Positions 50,601 to 64,000 are shown, counted from the stretch's first letter. The stretch is DNA of 64,000 bases from Blastomussa wellsi (GCA_947652115.1 OX393562.1:4432330-4496329); one strand, 5' to 3'. Numbers and translations: made by a program. The notes: generated from the sequence alone by a model not told the origin.

Positions 50601-53600
50601 TAACCAAGATCTTGCCTAACCAAGATCTTGCATAACCAAGATCTTGCCTAACCAAGATATTCCATAACCAAGATCTTGCTTAACCAAGATATTGCATGAC
50701 CAAGATCTTGCCAAACCAAGTTCTTGCATAACCAAGATCTTCCCTAACCAAAATCTTTCCTAACCAAGATCTTGCATAACCAAGATCTTCCCTAACCAAG
50801 ATCTTGCATAATTAAGATCTTGCATAACCAAGATCTTCCCTAACCAAGATCTTGCCAAACCAAGATCTTGCTTAACCAAGATCTTCCCTAACAAAGATCT
50901 TGCCAAACCAAGATCTTGCATAACCAAGATCTTCCCCAACCAAGATCTTGCATAACCAAGATCTTCCCTAACCAAGATCTTGCATAACGAAGATCTTGCC
51001 AAACCAAGATCTTTCCTAACCAAGATCTTGCACAACCAAGATCTTGCCTAACCAAGATATTGCATAACCAAGATCGTGCCTAACCAAGATATTGCATAAC
51101 CAAGATCTTGCCAAACCAAGATCTTGCATAACCAAGATCTTCCCGAACCAAGATCTGGCATAACCAAGATCTTGCTTAACCAAGATCTTGCATAACCAAG
51201 ATCTTGCCAAACCAAGTTCTTGCATAACCAAGATCTTCCAGAACCAAGATCTTCCCTAACCAAGATCTTGCATGACCAAGATCTTGCCTAACAAAGATAT
51301 TGCATAACCAAGATCTTGCATAACCAAGATCTTGCATAACCAAGATCTTTTATAACCAAGATTTTGCCTAACCAAGAGCTTGCCTAACCAAGATCTTGCA
51401 TAACCAAGATCTTCCCTAACCAAGATATTCCCTAACGAAGATGTGGCATAACCAAGATCTTGCCTAACCAAGATCTTGCATAACCAAGATCTTGCCTAAC
51501 CAAGATCTTGCATAACCAAGATCTTGCATAACCAAGATCTTCCCTAACCAAGATATTCCCTAACGAAGATGTGGCATAACCAAGATCGTGCATAACCAAG
51601 ATCTTGCATAATCAAGATCTTCCCTAACCAAGATATTCCCTAACGAAGATGTGGCATAACCAAGATCTTGCCTAGCCAAGATCTTGCATAACCAAGATCT
51701 TGCCGAACCAAGTTCTTGCATAACCAAGATCTTCCCTAACCAAGATCTTGCCTAACCAAGATCTTGCATAACCAAGATCTTGCCTAACCAAGATATTGCA
51801 TAACCAAGATCTTGCCTCCAAGATATTGCATAACCAAGATCTTCTTGCATAACTAAGATCTTGCATAACCAAGACCTTGCATAACCAAGATCTTGCATAA
51901 CAAAGATCTTGCCTAACCAAGATATTGCATAACCAAGATCTTGGCAAACCAAGATCTTGCATAACCAAGATCTTGCATAACCAAGATCTTCCATAACCAA
52001 GATCTTGCATAACCAAGATCTTGCATAACCAAAATCTTCCCTAACCAAGATATTCCCTAACCAAGATCTGGCATAACCAAGATCTTCCCTAACCAAGATA
52101 TTCCCTAACCAAGATCTGGCATAACCAAGATCTTGCTTAACCAAGATCTTGCATAACCAAGATCTTGGCTAACCAAGATATTGCATAACAAAGATCTTGC
52201 ATAACCAAGATCTTGCCAAATTAAGTTCTTGCATAACCAAGATCTTCCCTAACCAAGATCTTGCCTAACCAAGATCCTGTATAACCAAGATCTTGCCTAA
52301 CCAAGATATTGCATAACCAAGATCTTGCCAAACCAAGATCTTGCATAACCAAGATCTTCATTAACAAAGGTCGGGCATAGCCAATATCTTGCATAACCAA
52401 GATCTTGCCTAACCAATATCTTGCCAAATTAAGTTCTTGCATAACCAAGATCTTCCCTAACCAAGATCTTGCCTAACCAAGATCCTGTATAACCAAGATC
52501 TTGCCTAACCAAGATATTGCATAACCAAGATCTTGCCAAACCAAGACCTTGCATAACCAAGATCTTCCTCAACCAAGATCTTGCATAACCAAGATCTTGC
52601 CTAACCAAGATCTTGCATAACCAAGATCTTGCCTAACCAAGATATTCCATAACCAAGATCTTGCCAAACCAAGTTCTTGCACAACCAAGATCTTGCCTAA
52701 CCAAGATCCTGTATAACCAAGATCTTGCCTAACCAAGATATTGCATAACCAAGATCTTGCCAAACCAAGACCTTGCATAACCAAGATCTTCCTCAACCAA
52801 GATCTTGCATAACCAAGATCTTGCCTAACCAAGATCTTGCATAACCAAGATCTTGCCTAACCAAGATATTCCATAACCAAGATCTTGCCAAACCAAGTTC
52901 TTTCCTAACCAAGATCTTGCACAACCAAGATCTTGCCTAACCAAGATCTTGCCTAACCAAGATATTGCATAACCAAGATCTTACCAAACCAAGATCTTGC
53001 ATAACCAAGATCTTCCCGAACCAAGATCTGGCATAACCAAGATCTTGCTTAACCAAGATCTTGCATAACCAAGATCTTGCCTAACCAAGATATTGCATAA
53101 CAAAGATCTTCCACAACCAAGATCTTGCATAACCAAGATCTTGCCTAACCAAGATATTGCATAACAAAGATCTTGCATAACCAAGATCTTGCCAAACCAA
53201 GTTCTTTCCTAACCAAGATCTTGCACAACCAAGATCTTGCCTAACCAAGATATTGCATAACCAAGATCGTGCCTAACCAAGATATTGCATAACCAAGATC
53301 TGGCCAAACCAAGATCTTGCATAACCAAGATCTTCCCGAACAAAGATCTTCCCTAACCAAGATCTTGCATAACCAAGATCTTGCCTAACCAAGATCTTGC
53401 ATAACCAAGATGTTGCCTAACCAAGATATTGCATAACCAAGATCTTGCCTCCATGATATTGCATAACCAAGATCTTCCCTAACCAAGATCTTGCCTAACC
53501 AAGATATTGCATAACCAAGATCTTGCTTAACCAAGATATTGCATAACCAAGATCTTGCCGAACCAAGTTCTTGCATAACCAAGATCTTCCCTAACCAAGA

Positions 53601-56600
53601 TCTTGCCTAACCAAGATCTTGCATAACCAAGATCTTGCCTAGCCAAGATATTGCATAACCAAGATATTGCATAACCAAGATCTTGCCTCCAAGATATTGC
53701 ATAACCAAGATCTTGCATAACCAAGGTCTTTTTGCATAACTAAGATCTTGCATAACCAAGACCTTGCATAACCAAGATCTTGCATAACCAAAATCTTCCC
53801 TAACCAAGATCTTGCATAACCAAGATCTTGCATAACCAAGATCTTCCCTAACCAAGATATTCCCTAACCAAGATCTGGCATAACCAAGATCTTGCTTAAC
53901 CAAGATCTTGCATAACCAAGATCTTGGCTAACCAAAATATTGCATAACAAAGATCTTGCATAACCAAGATCTTGCCAAATTAAGTTCTTGCATAACCAAG
54001 ATCTTCCCTAACCAAGATATTGCATAACCAAGATCTTGCATAACAAAGATCTTGCATAACCAAGATCTTGCCAAATTAAGTTCTTGCATAACCAAGATCT
54101 TCCCTAACCAAGATATTGCATAACCAAGATCTTTCATAACCAAGATTTTGCCTAACCAAGAGCTTGCCTAACCAAGATCTTGCATAACCAAGATCTTCCC
54201 TAACCAAGATCTTGCATAACCAAGATCGTGCCTAACCAAGATATTGCATAACCAAGATCTTACCAAACCAAGATCTTGCATAACCAAGATCTTCCCGAAC
54301 CAAAATCTGGCATAACCAAGATCTTGCATAACCAAGATCTTCCCTAACCAAGATATTCCCTAACCAAGATCTGGCATAACCAAGATCCTACTTAACCAAG
54401 ATCTTGCATAACCAAGATCTTGGCTAACCAAGATATTGCATAACAAAGATCTTGCATAACCAAGATCTTGCCAAATTAAATTCTTGCATAACCAAGATCT
54501 TCCCTAACCAAGATATTGCATAACCAAGATCTTGCATAACCAAGATCTTGCATAACCAAGATCTTGCATAACAAAGATCTTTCATAACCAAGATTTTGCC
54601 TAAACAAGAGCTTGCCTAACCAAGATCTTGCATAACCAAGATCTTCCCTTAACCAAGATCTTGCATAACGAAGATCTTGCCAAACCAAGTTCTTTCCTAA
54701 CCAAGATCTTGCACAACCAAGATCTTGCCTAACCAAGATATTCCCTAACCAAGATCTTGCATAACCAAGATCTTGCCTAACCACGATCTTGCATAACCAA
54801 GATCTTTCCTAACCAAGATATTGCATAACCGAGATCTTGCTTAACCAAGTTCTTGCATAACCAAGATCATGCAGAACCAAGTTCTTGCATAACCAAGATC
54901 TTCCCTAACCAAGATCTTGCCTAACCAAGATCTTGCATAACCAAGATCTTGCCTAACCAAGATATTGCATAACCAAGATATTGCATAACCAAGATCTTGC
55001 CTCCAAGATATTGCATAACCAAGATCTTGCATAACCAAGATCTTCTTGCATAACCAAGATATTGCATAACCACGACCTTGCATAACCAAGATCTTGCATA
55101 ACAACGATCTTGCCTAACCAAGATATTGCATAACCAAGATCTTGCCAAACCAAGACCTTGCATAACCAAGATCTTCCTCAACCAAGATCTTGCATAACCA
55201 AGATCTTGCCTAACCAAGATCTTGCATAACCAAGATCTTGCCTAACCAAGATATTGCGTAACCTAGATCTTGCCTAACCAAGATATTCCATAACCAAGAT
55301 CTTGCCAAACCAAGTTCTTGCACAACCAAGATCTTCCCTAACCAAGATCTTCCCTAACCAAGATCTTCCCTAACCAAGGTATTGCATAACCAAGATATTG
55401 CATAACCAAGATCTTGCTTAACCAAGATATTGCATAACCAAAATCTTGCCAAACCAAGCTCTTGCATAACCAAGATCTTGCGCAACCAAGATCGTGGCTA
55501 ACCAAGATCTTGCATAACCAAGATCTTTCTTAACCAAGATATTGCATAACCAAGATCTTGCCGAACCAAGATCTTGCATAACCAAGATCTTGCCTAACCA
55601 AGGTATTGCATAACCAAGATATTGCATAACCAAGATCTTGCCTCCAAGATATTGCATAACCAAGATCTTGCATAACCAAGATCTTCTTGCATAACCAAGA
55701 TCTTCCCTAACCAAGATATTGCATAACCAAGATCTTGCATAACCAAGATCTTCTTGCATAACCAAGATCTTCCCTAACCAAGATCTTGCCTAACCAAGAT
55801 CCTGTATAACCAAGATCTTGCCTAACCAAGATATTGCATAACCAAGATCTTGCCAAACCAAGATCTTGCATAACCAAGATCTTCATTAACAAAGGTCGGG
55901 CATAGCCAATATCTTGCATAACCAAGATCTTGCCTAACCAAGATCTTGCATACCCATGATGTTGCCTAACAAAGATATTGCATAACCAAGATCTTTCCTC
56001 CAAAATATTGCATAACCAAGATCTTCCCGAACCAATATATTCCATAACCAAGATCTTGCATAACCAAGATCTTGCCTAACCAAGATCTTGCATAACCAAG
56101 ATCTTGCCTAACCAAGATATTCCATAACCAAGATCTTGCTTAACCAAGATATTGCATGACCAAGATCTTGCCAAACCAAGTTCTTGCATAACCAAGATCT
56201 TCCCTAACCAAAATCTTTTCTAACCAAGATCTTGCATAACCAAGATCTTCCCTAACCAAGATCTTGCATAATTAAGATCTTGCATAACCAAGATCTTCCC
56301 TAACCAAGATCTTGCCAAACCAAGATCTTGCTTAACCAACATCTTCCCTAACAAAGATCTTGCCAAACCAAGATCTTGCATAACCAAGATCTTCCCCAAC
56401 CAAGATTTTGCATAACCAAGATCTTCCCTAACCAAGATCTTGCATAACGAAGATCTTGCCAAACCAAGTTCTTTCCTAACCAAGATCTTGCACAACCAAG
56501 ATCTTGCCTAACCAAGATATTGCATAACCAAGATCGTGCCTAACCAAGATATTGCATAACCAAGATCTTGCCAAACCAAGATCTTGCATAACCAAGATCT

Positions 56601-58200
56601 TCCCGAACCAAGATCTGGCATAACCAAGATCTTGCTTAACCAAGATCTTGCATAACCAAGATCTTGCCAAACCAAGTTCTTGCATAACCAAGATCTTCCA
56701 GAACCAAGATCTTGCCTAACCAAGATCTTGCATGACCAAGATCTTGCCTAACAAAGATATTGCATAACCAAGATCTTGCATAACCAAGATCTTGCATAAC
56801 CAAGATCTTTTATAACCAAGATCTTCCCTAACCAAGATATTCCCTAACGAAGATGTGGCATAACCAAGATCTTGCATAACCAAGATCTTGCCTAACCAAG
56901 ATCTTGCATAACCAAGATCTTGCATAACCAAGATCTTCCCTAACCAACATATTCCCTAACGAAGATGTGGCATAACCAAGATCTTGCATAACCAAGATCT
57001 TGCATAATCAAGATCTTCCCTAACCAAGATATTCCCTAACGAAGATGTGGCATAACCAAGATCTTGCCTAGCCAAGATCTTGCATAACCAAGATCTTGCC
57101 GAACCAAGTTCTTGCATAACCAAGATCTTCCCTAACCAAGATCTTGCCTAACCAAGATCTTGCATAACCAAGATCTTGCCTAACCAAGATATTGCATAAC
57201 CAAGATCTTGCCTCCAAGATATTGCATAACCAAGATCTTCTTGCATAACTAAGATCTTGCATAACCAAGACCTTGCATAACCAAGATCTTGCATAACAAA
57301 GATCTTGCCTAACCAAGATATTGCATAACCAAGATCTTGGCAAACCAAGATCTTGCATAACCAAGATCTTGCATAACCAAGATCTTCCCTAACCAAGATC
57401 TTGCATAACCAAGATCTTGCATAACCAAGATCTTCCCTAACCAAGATATTCCCTAACCAAGATCTGGCATAACCAAGATCTTCCCTAACCAAGATATTCC
57501 CTAACCAAGATCTGGCATAACCAAGATCTTGCTTAACCAAGATCTTGCATAACCAAGATCTTGGCTAACCAAGATATTGCATAACAAAGATCTTGCATAA
57601 CCAAGATCTTGCCAAATTAAGTTCTTGCATAACCAAGATCTTCCCTAACCAAGATCTTGCCTAACCAAGATCCTGTATAACCAAGATCTTGCCTAACCAA
57701 GATATTGCATAACCAAGATCTTGCCAAACCAAGATCTTGCATAACCAAGATCTTCATTAACAAAGGTCGGGCATAGCCAATATCTTGCATAACCAAGATC
57801 TTGCCTAACCAAGATCTTGCCAAATTAAGTTCTTGCATAACCAAGATCTTCCCTAACCAAGATCTTGCCTAACCAAGATCCTGTATAACCAAGATCTTGC
57901 CTAACCAAGATATTGCATAACCAAGATCTTGCCAAACCAAGACCTTGCATAACCAAGATCTTCCTCAACCAAGATCTTGCATAACCAAGATCTTGCCTAA
58001 CCAAGATCTTGCATAACCAAGATCTTGCCTAACCAAGATATTGCGTAACCTAGATCTTGCCTAACCAAGATATTCCATAACCAAGATCTTGCCAAACCAA
58101 GTTCTTGCACAACCAAGATCTTCCCTAACCAAGATCTTGCATAACCAAGATCTTGCTTAACCAAGATATTGCATAACCAAAATCTTGCCAAACCAAGCTC
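47660..58200. repeat. higher-order repeat, 5460-bp offset (two copies)
   Basis: 47.66-51.36 kb and 53.12-56.82 kb align at a constant 5460 bp with only a few single-base differences (for example CAAGATCTTCTTGC near 48264 against CAAGGTCTTTTTGC near 53724). After 51360 the second copy lacks several monomers, and the offset falls to about 5350-5400. Within the unit, runs at 50.25-51.26 kb also recur at 58.49-59.5 kb, 2787 bp after the second copy. Confidence 0.92.
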
Positions 58201-60000
58201 TTGCATAACCAAGATCTTGCGCAACCAAGATCGTGGCTAACCAAGATCTTGCATAACCAAGATCTTTCTTAACCAAGATATTGCATAACCAAGATCTTGC
58301 CGAACCAAGTTCTTGCATAACCAAGATCTTCCACAACCAAGATCTTCCCTAACCAAGATCTTGCATAACCAAGATCTTGCCTAACCAAGGTATTGCATAA
58401 CCAAGATATTGCATAACCAAGATCTTGCCCCCAAGATATTGCATAACCAAGATCTTGCATAACCAAGATCTTCTTGCATAACCAAGATCTTCCCTAACCA
58501 AGATATTGCATAACCAAGATCTTGCATAACCAAGATGTTCTTGCATAACCAAGATCTTCCCTAACCAAGATCTTGCCTAACCAAGATCCTGTATAACCAA
58601 GATCTTGCCTAACCAAGATATTGCATAACCAAGATCTTGCCAAACCAAGATCTTGCATAACCAAGATCTTCATTAACAAAGGTCGGGCATAGCCAATATC
58701 TTGCATAACCAAGATCTTGCCTAACCAAGATCTTGCATACCCATGATGTTGCCTAACAAAGATATTGCATAACCAAGATCTTTCCTCCAAAATATTGCAT
58801 AACCAAGATCTTCCCGAACCAATATATTCCATAACCAAGATCTTGCATAACCAAGATCTTGCCTAACCAAGATCTTGCATAACCAAGATCTTGCCTAACC
58901 AAGATATTCCATAACCAAGATCTTGCTTAACGAAGATATTGCATGACCAAGATCTTGCCAAACCAAGTTCTTGCATAACCAAGATCTTCCCTAACCAAAA
59001 TCTTTCCTAACCAAGATCTTGCATAACCAAGATCTTCCCTAACCAAGATCTTGCATAATTAAGATCTTGCATAACCAAGATCTTCCCTAACCAAGATCTT
59101 GCCAAACCAAGATCTTGCTTAACCAAGATCTTTCCTAACAAAGATCTTGCCAAACCAAGATCTTGCATAACCAAGATCTTCCCCAACCAAGATCTTGCAT
59201 AACCAAGATCTTCCCTAACCAAGATCTTGCATAACGAAGATCTTGCCAAACCAAGTTCTTTCCTAACCAAGATCTTGCACAACCAAGATCTTGCCTAACC
59301 AAGATATTGCATAACCAAGATCGTGCCTAACCAAGATATTGCATAACCAAGATCTTGCCAAACCAAGATCTTGCATAACCAAGATCTTCCCGAACCAAGA
59401 TCTGGCATAACCAAGATCTTGCTTAACCAAGATCTTGCATAACCAAGATCTTGCCAAACCAAGTTCTTCCATAACCAAGATCTTCCAGAACCAAGATCTT
59501 GCCTAACCAAGATCTTGCATGACCAAGATCTTGCCTAACAAAGATATTGCATAACCAAGATCTTGCATAACCAAGATCTTGCATAACCAAGATCTTTCAT
59601 AACCAAGATTTTGCCTAACCAAGAGCTTGCCTAACCAAGATCTTGCATAACCAAGATCTTCCCTAACCAAGATATTCCCTAACGAAGATGTGGCATAACC
59701 AAGATCTTGCCTAACCAAGATCTTGCATAACCAAGATCTTGCCTAACCAAGATCTTGCATAACCAAGATCTTGCATAACCAAGATCTTCCCTAACCAAGA
59801 TATTCCCTAACGAAGATGTGGCATAACCAAGATCTTGCATAACCAAGATCTTGCATAATCAAGATCTTCCCTAACCAAGATATTCCCTAACGAAGATGTG
59901 GCATAACCAAGATCTTGCCTAGCCAAGATCTTGCATAACCAAGATCTTGCCGAACCAAGTTCTTGCATAACCAAGATCTTCCCTAACCAAGATCTTGCCT
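58200..60000. repeat. third, partial copy of the 5.4-kb unit
   Basis: Variant runs of 55.71-56.72 kb recur at 58.49-59.50 kb at an offset of 2787 bp, including the rare strings AAAGGTCGGGCATAGCC and TACCCATGATGTTGCC. Part of the intervening unit is missing. Confidence 0.85.
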
Positions 60001-63000
60001 AACCAAGATCTTGCATAACCAAGATCTTGCCTAACCAAGATATTGCATAACCAAGATATTGCATAACCAAGATCTTGCCTCCAAGATATTGCATAACCAA
60101 GATCTTGCATAACCAAGATCTTCTTGCATAACTAAGATCTTGCATAACCAAGACCTTGCATAACCAAGATCTTGCATAACAAAGATCTTGCCTAACCAAG
60201 ATATTGCATAACCAAGATCTTGGCAAACCAAGATCTTGCATAACCAAGATCTTGCATAACCAAGATCTTCCCTTACCAAGATCTTGCATAACCAAGATCT
60301 TGCATAACCAAGATCTTCCCTAACCAAGATATTCCCTAACCAAGATCTGGCATAACCAAGATCTTGCTTAACCAAGATCTTGCATAACCAAGATCTTGGC
60401 TAACCAAGATATTGCATAACAAAGATCTTGCATAACCAAGATCTTGCCAAATTAAGTTCTTGCATAACCAAGATCTTCCTTAACCAAGATATTGCATAAC
60501 CAAGATCTTGCATAACCAAGATCTTGCATAACCAAGATCTTGCATAACCAAGATCTTTCATAACCAAGATTTTGCCTAACCAAGAGCTTGCCTAACCAAG
60601 ATCTTGCATAACCAAGATCTTCCCTAACCAAGATCTTGCATAACGAAGATCTTGCCAAACCAAGTTCTTTCCTAACCAAGATCTTGCACAACCAAGATAT
60701 TGCATAACCAAGATCGTGCCTAACCAAGATATTGCATAACCAAGATCTTACCAAACCAAGATCTTGCATAACCAAGATCTTCCCGAACCAAGATCTGGCA
60801 TAACCAAGATCTTGCTTAACCAAGATCTTGCATAACCAAGATCTTGCCTAACCAAGATATTGCATAACAAAGATCTTCCACAACCAAGATCTTGCCTAAC
60901 CAAGATCTTGCATAACCAAGATCTTGCATAACCAAGATCTTGCCTAACCAAGATATTGCATAACAAAGATCTTGCATAACCAAGATCTTGCCAAACCAAG
61001 TTCTTTCCTAACCAAGATCTTGCACAACCAAGATCTTGCCTAACCAAGATATTGCATAACCAAGATCGTGCCTAACCAAGATATTGCATAACCAAGATCT
61101 TGCCAAACCAAGATCTTTCCTAACCAAGATCTTCCCGAACAAAGATCTTCCCTAACCAAGATCTTGCATAACCAAGATCTTGCCTAACCAAGATCTTGCA
61201 TAACCAAGATGTTGCCTAACAAAGATATTGCATAACCAAGATCTTGCCTCCATGATATTGCATCACCAAGATCTTGCATAACCAAGATCTTGCCTAACCA
61301 AGATATTGCATAACCAAGATCTTGCTTAACCAAGATATTGCATAACCAAGATCTTGCCGAACCAAGTTCTTGCATAATTGAGGTCTTCCCTAACCAAGAT
61401 CTTGCCTAACCAAGATCTTGCATAACCAAGATCTTGCCTAACCAAGATATTGCATAACCAAGATATTGCATAACCAAGATCTTGCCTTCAAGATATTGCA
61501 TTACCAAGATCTTGCATAACCAAGATCTTCTTGCATAACTAAGATCTTGCATAACCAAGACCTTGCATAGCCAAGATCTTGCATAACAAAGATCTTGCCT
61601 AACCAAGATATTGCATAACCAAGATCTTGGCAAACCAAGATCTTGCATAACCAAGATCTTGCATAACCAAGATCTTCCCTAACCAAGATCTTGCATAACC
61701 AAGATCTTGCAAAACCAAGATCTTCCCTAACCAAGATATTCCCTAACCAAGATCTGGCATAACCAAGATCTTGCTTAACCAAGATCTTGCATAACCAAGA
61801 TCTTGGCTAACCAAGATATTGCATAACAAAGATCTTGCATAACCAAGATCTTGCCAAATTAAGTTCTTGCATAACCAAGATCTTCCCTAACCAAGATATT
61901 GCATAACCAAGATCTTGCATAACCAAGATCTTGCATAACCAAGATCTTGCATAACCAAGATCTTGCATAACCAAGATCTTTCATAACCAAGATTTTGCCT
62001 AACCAAGAGCTTGCCTAACCAAGATCTTGCATAACCAAGATCTTCGCTAACCAAGATCTTGCATAACGAAGATCTTGCCAAACCAAGTTCTTTCCTAACC
62101 AAGATCTTGCACAACCAAGATCTTGCCTAACCAAGATATTGCATAACCAAGATCGTGCCTAACCAAGATATTGCATAACCAAGATCTTACCAAAGCAAGA
62201 TCTTGCATAACCAAGATCTTCCCGAACCAAGATCTGGCATAACCAAGATCTTGCTTAACCAAGATCTTGCATAACCAAGATCTTGCCTAACCAAGATATT
62301 GCATAACAAAGATCTTCCACAACCAAGATCTTGCCTAACCAAGATCTTGCATAACCAAGATCTTGCATAACCAAGATCTTGCCTAACCAAGATATTGCAT
62401 AACAAAGATCTTGCATAACCAAGATCTTGCCAAACCAAGTTCTTTCCTAACCAAGATCTTGCACAACCAAGATCTTGCCTAACCAAGATATTGCACAACC
62501 AAGATCGTGGCTAACCAAGATATTGCATAACCAAGATCTGGCCAAACCAAGATCTTGCATAACCAAGATCTTCCCGAACAAAGATCTTCCCTAACCAAGA
62601 TCTTGCATAACCAAGATCTTGCCTAACCAAGATCTTGCATAACCAAGATGTTGCCTAACCAAGATATTGCATAACCAAGATCTTGCCTCCATGATATTGC
62701 ATAACCAAGATCTTCCCTAACCAAGATCTTGCCTAACCAAGATATTGCATAACCAAGATCTTGCTTAACCAAGATATTGCATAACCAAGATCTTGCCGAA
62801 CCAAGTTCTTGCATAACCAAGATCTTCCCTAACCAAGATCTTGCCTAACCAAGATCTTGCATAACCAAGATCTTGCCTAGCCAAGATATTGCATAACCAA
62901 GATATTGCATAACCAAGATCTTGCCTCCAAGATATTGCATAACCAAGATCTTGCATAACCAAGATCTTCTTGCATAACTAAGATCTTGCATAACCAAGAC

Positions 63001-64000
63001 CTTGCATAACCAAGATCTTGCATAACAAAGATCTTGCCTAACCAAGATATTGCATAACCAAGATCTTGGCAAACCAAGATCTTGCATAACCAAGATCTTG
63101 CATAACCAAGATCTTCCCTAACCAAGATCTTGCATAACCAAGATCTTGCATAACCAAGAGATTCCCTAACCAAGATATTCCCTAACCAAGATCTGGCATA
63201 ACCAAGATCTTGCTTAACCAAGATCTTGCATAACCAAGATCTTGGCTAACCAAGATATTGCATAACAAAGATCTTGCAGAACCAAGATCTTGCCAAATTA
63301 AGTTCTTGCATAACCAAGATCTTCCCTAACCAAGATATTGCATAACCAAGATCTTGCATAACAAAGATCTTGCATAACCAAGATCTTCCCTAACCAAGAT
63401 ATTGCATAACCAAGATCTTTCATAACCAAGATTTTGCCTAACCAAGAGCTTGCCTAACCAAGATCTTGCATAACCAAGATCTTCCCTAACCAAGATCTTG
63501 CATAACGAAGATCTTGCCAAACCAAGTTCTTTCCTAACCAAGATCTTGCACAACCAAGATCTTGCCTAACCAAGATATTGCATAACCAAGATCGTGCCTA
63601 ACCAAGATATTGCATAAACAAGATCTTACCAAACCAAGATCTTGCATAACCAAGATCTTCCCGAACCAAGATCTGGCATAACCAAGATCTTGCTTAACCA
63701 AGATCTTGCATAACCAAGATCTTGCCTAACCAAGATATTGCATAACAAAGATCTTCCACAACCAAGATCTTGCCTAACCAAGATCTTGCATAACCAAGAT
63801 CTTGCATAACCAAGATCTTGCCTAACCAAGATATTGCATAACAAAGATCTTGCATAACCAAGATCTTGCCAAACCAAGTTCTTTCCTAACCAAGATCTTG
63901 CACAACCAAGATCTTGCCTAACCAAGATATTGCATAACCAAGATCGTGCCTAACCAAGATATTGCATAACCAAGATCTTGCCAAACCAAGATCTTGCATA
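60000..64000. repeat. 1439-bp higher-order repeat, nearly three copies
   Basis: AACCAAGATGTTGCC at 61202 recurs at 62641, and runs at 60.75, 62.19 and 63.63 kb are spaced by 1439 bp. Near 60.0-60.3 kb the first interval is 1407 bp, two monomers fewer. The last copy is cut by the window end. Confidence 0.9.

Larger units (their letters stand above)
20818..64000 (+). repeat. 16-bp satellite array, block V (main array, CATAAC orientation)
   Basis: About 43 kb of uninterrupted 16-bp monomers, which is on the order of 2,700 copies by length. The two main spacer states are CATAAC and CCTAAC. The two main core states are CAAGATCTTG and CAAGATATTG, and the second breaks the palindrome and the AGATCT site. 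Frequent minor forms are TTCCCTAACC, CCAAACC, CTTAACC, a CCTCCAAG junction that deletes part of a monomer, and a TTCTTGCATAAC expansion. Monomers are closer to consensus than in blocks II-IV. No inserted element is seen. The many - strand open frames are repeat translations of LGYARSWLCKILVMQD and are not genes. The array continues past the window end. Confidence 0.98.

Noticed and set aside
20818..64000. Hundreds of open frames of 60-190 codons on the - strand
   Set aside because: All are translations of the 16-bp repeat, in every frame, with no start context, domain or composition change. They are products of repeat length and stop-free sequence.
1..64000. Telomere-like CCCTAACC in the variant monomers
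   Set aside because: It occurs singly inside 16-bp monomers (TTCCCTAACC), never as a tandem CCCTAA run, and needs only two changes from the consensus spacer.

Overview
This is eukaryotic, non-genic DNA. About 52 kb of the 64 kb (roughly four fifths) is one 16-bp tandem satellite, consensus CAAGATCTTG+CATAAC. The rest is a graveyard of retroelement fragments. The element types (Penelope-type hammerhead ribozyme, Ty3/gypsy pol, L1-like LINEs) point to an animal. A cnidarian such as a stony coral is my best guess, by recall of similar element sequences and not by any search. I see no intact host gene, no tRNA or rRNA gene, and nothing prokaryotic.

Layout: 1-3830 satellite (CATAAC on the + strand). 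3831-10140 is a non-satellite island. It holds a Penelope-like terminal fragment with a CCAAT/TATA promoter and a hammerhead-ribozyme-like fold (3986-4088), two small AT-rich repeat tracts (4361-4743), a 200-bp assembly gap (5142-5341), a decayed Ty3/gypsy pol on the - strand (5466-8365), and a LINE on the - strand that keeps its endonuclease and C-terminal parts but lacks reverse transcriptase (8522-10140). From 10201 to 20817 the satellite lies in the opposite orientation (GTTATG on the + strand) and is more diverged. It contains two paralogous LINE copies on the - strand (12885-15354 and 17062-20110). Both LINE copies and their satellite flanks belong to a tandem segmental duplication (10701-15354 and 15355-19528). 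From 20818 to the end the satellite is again CATAAC-oriented, more homogeneous, and organised into nested higher-order repeats with offsets of 240, 543, 977, about 1439, 2882, 3158 and 5460 bp.

The satellite monomer has three notable properties. Its 10-bp core is a perfect palindrome, so any two neighbouring monomers can pair as a 10-bp stem with a 6-nt loop. Its length is 1 modulo 3, so one strand reads the same 16-residue periodic peptide in all three frames, which explains the many open frames of 60-190 codons here. Orientation is carried only by the 6-nt spacer, and the array flips orientation at two places, each marked by a long inverted repeat (10182-10221 and 20804-20838).

No coding genes work together here. 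The window looks like a heterochromatic satellite array, with an old edge that has collected retroelements and a younger interior amplified in kilobase-sized blocks. The candidates most worth follow-up are the stem-III-less hammerhead next to a promoter, the palindromic satellite itself, and the orientation-switch junctions.
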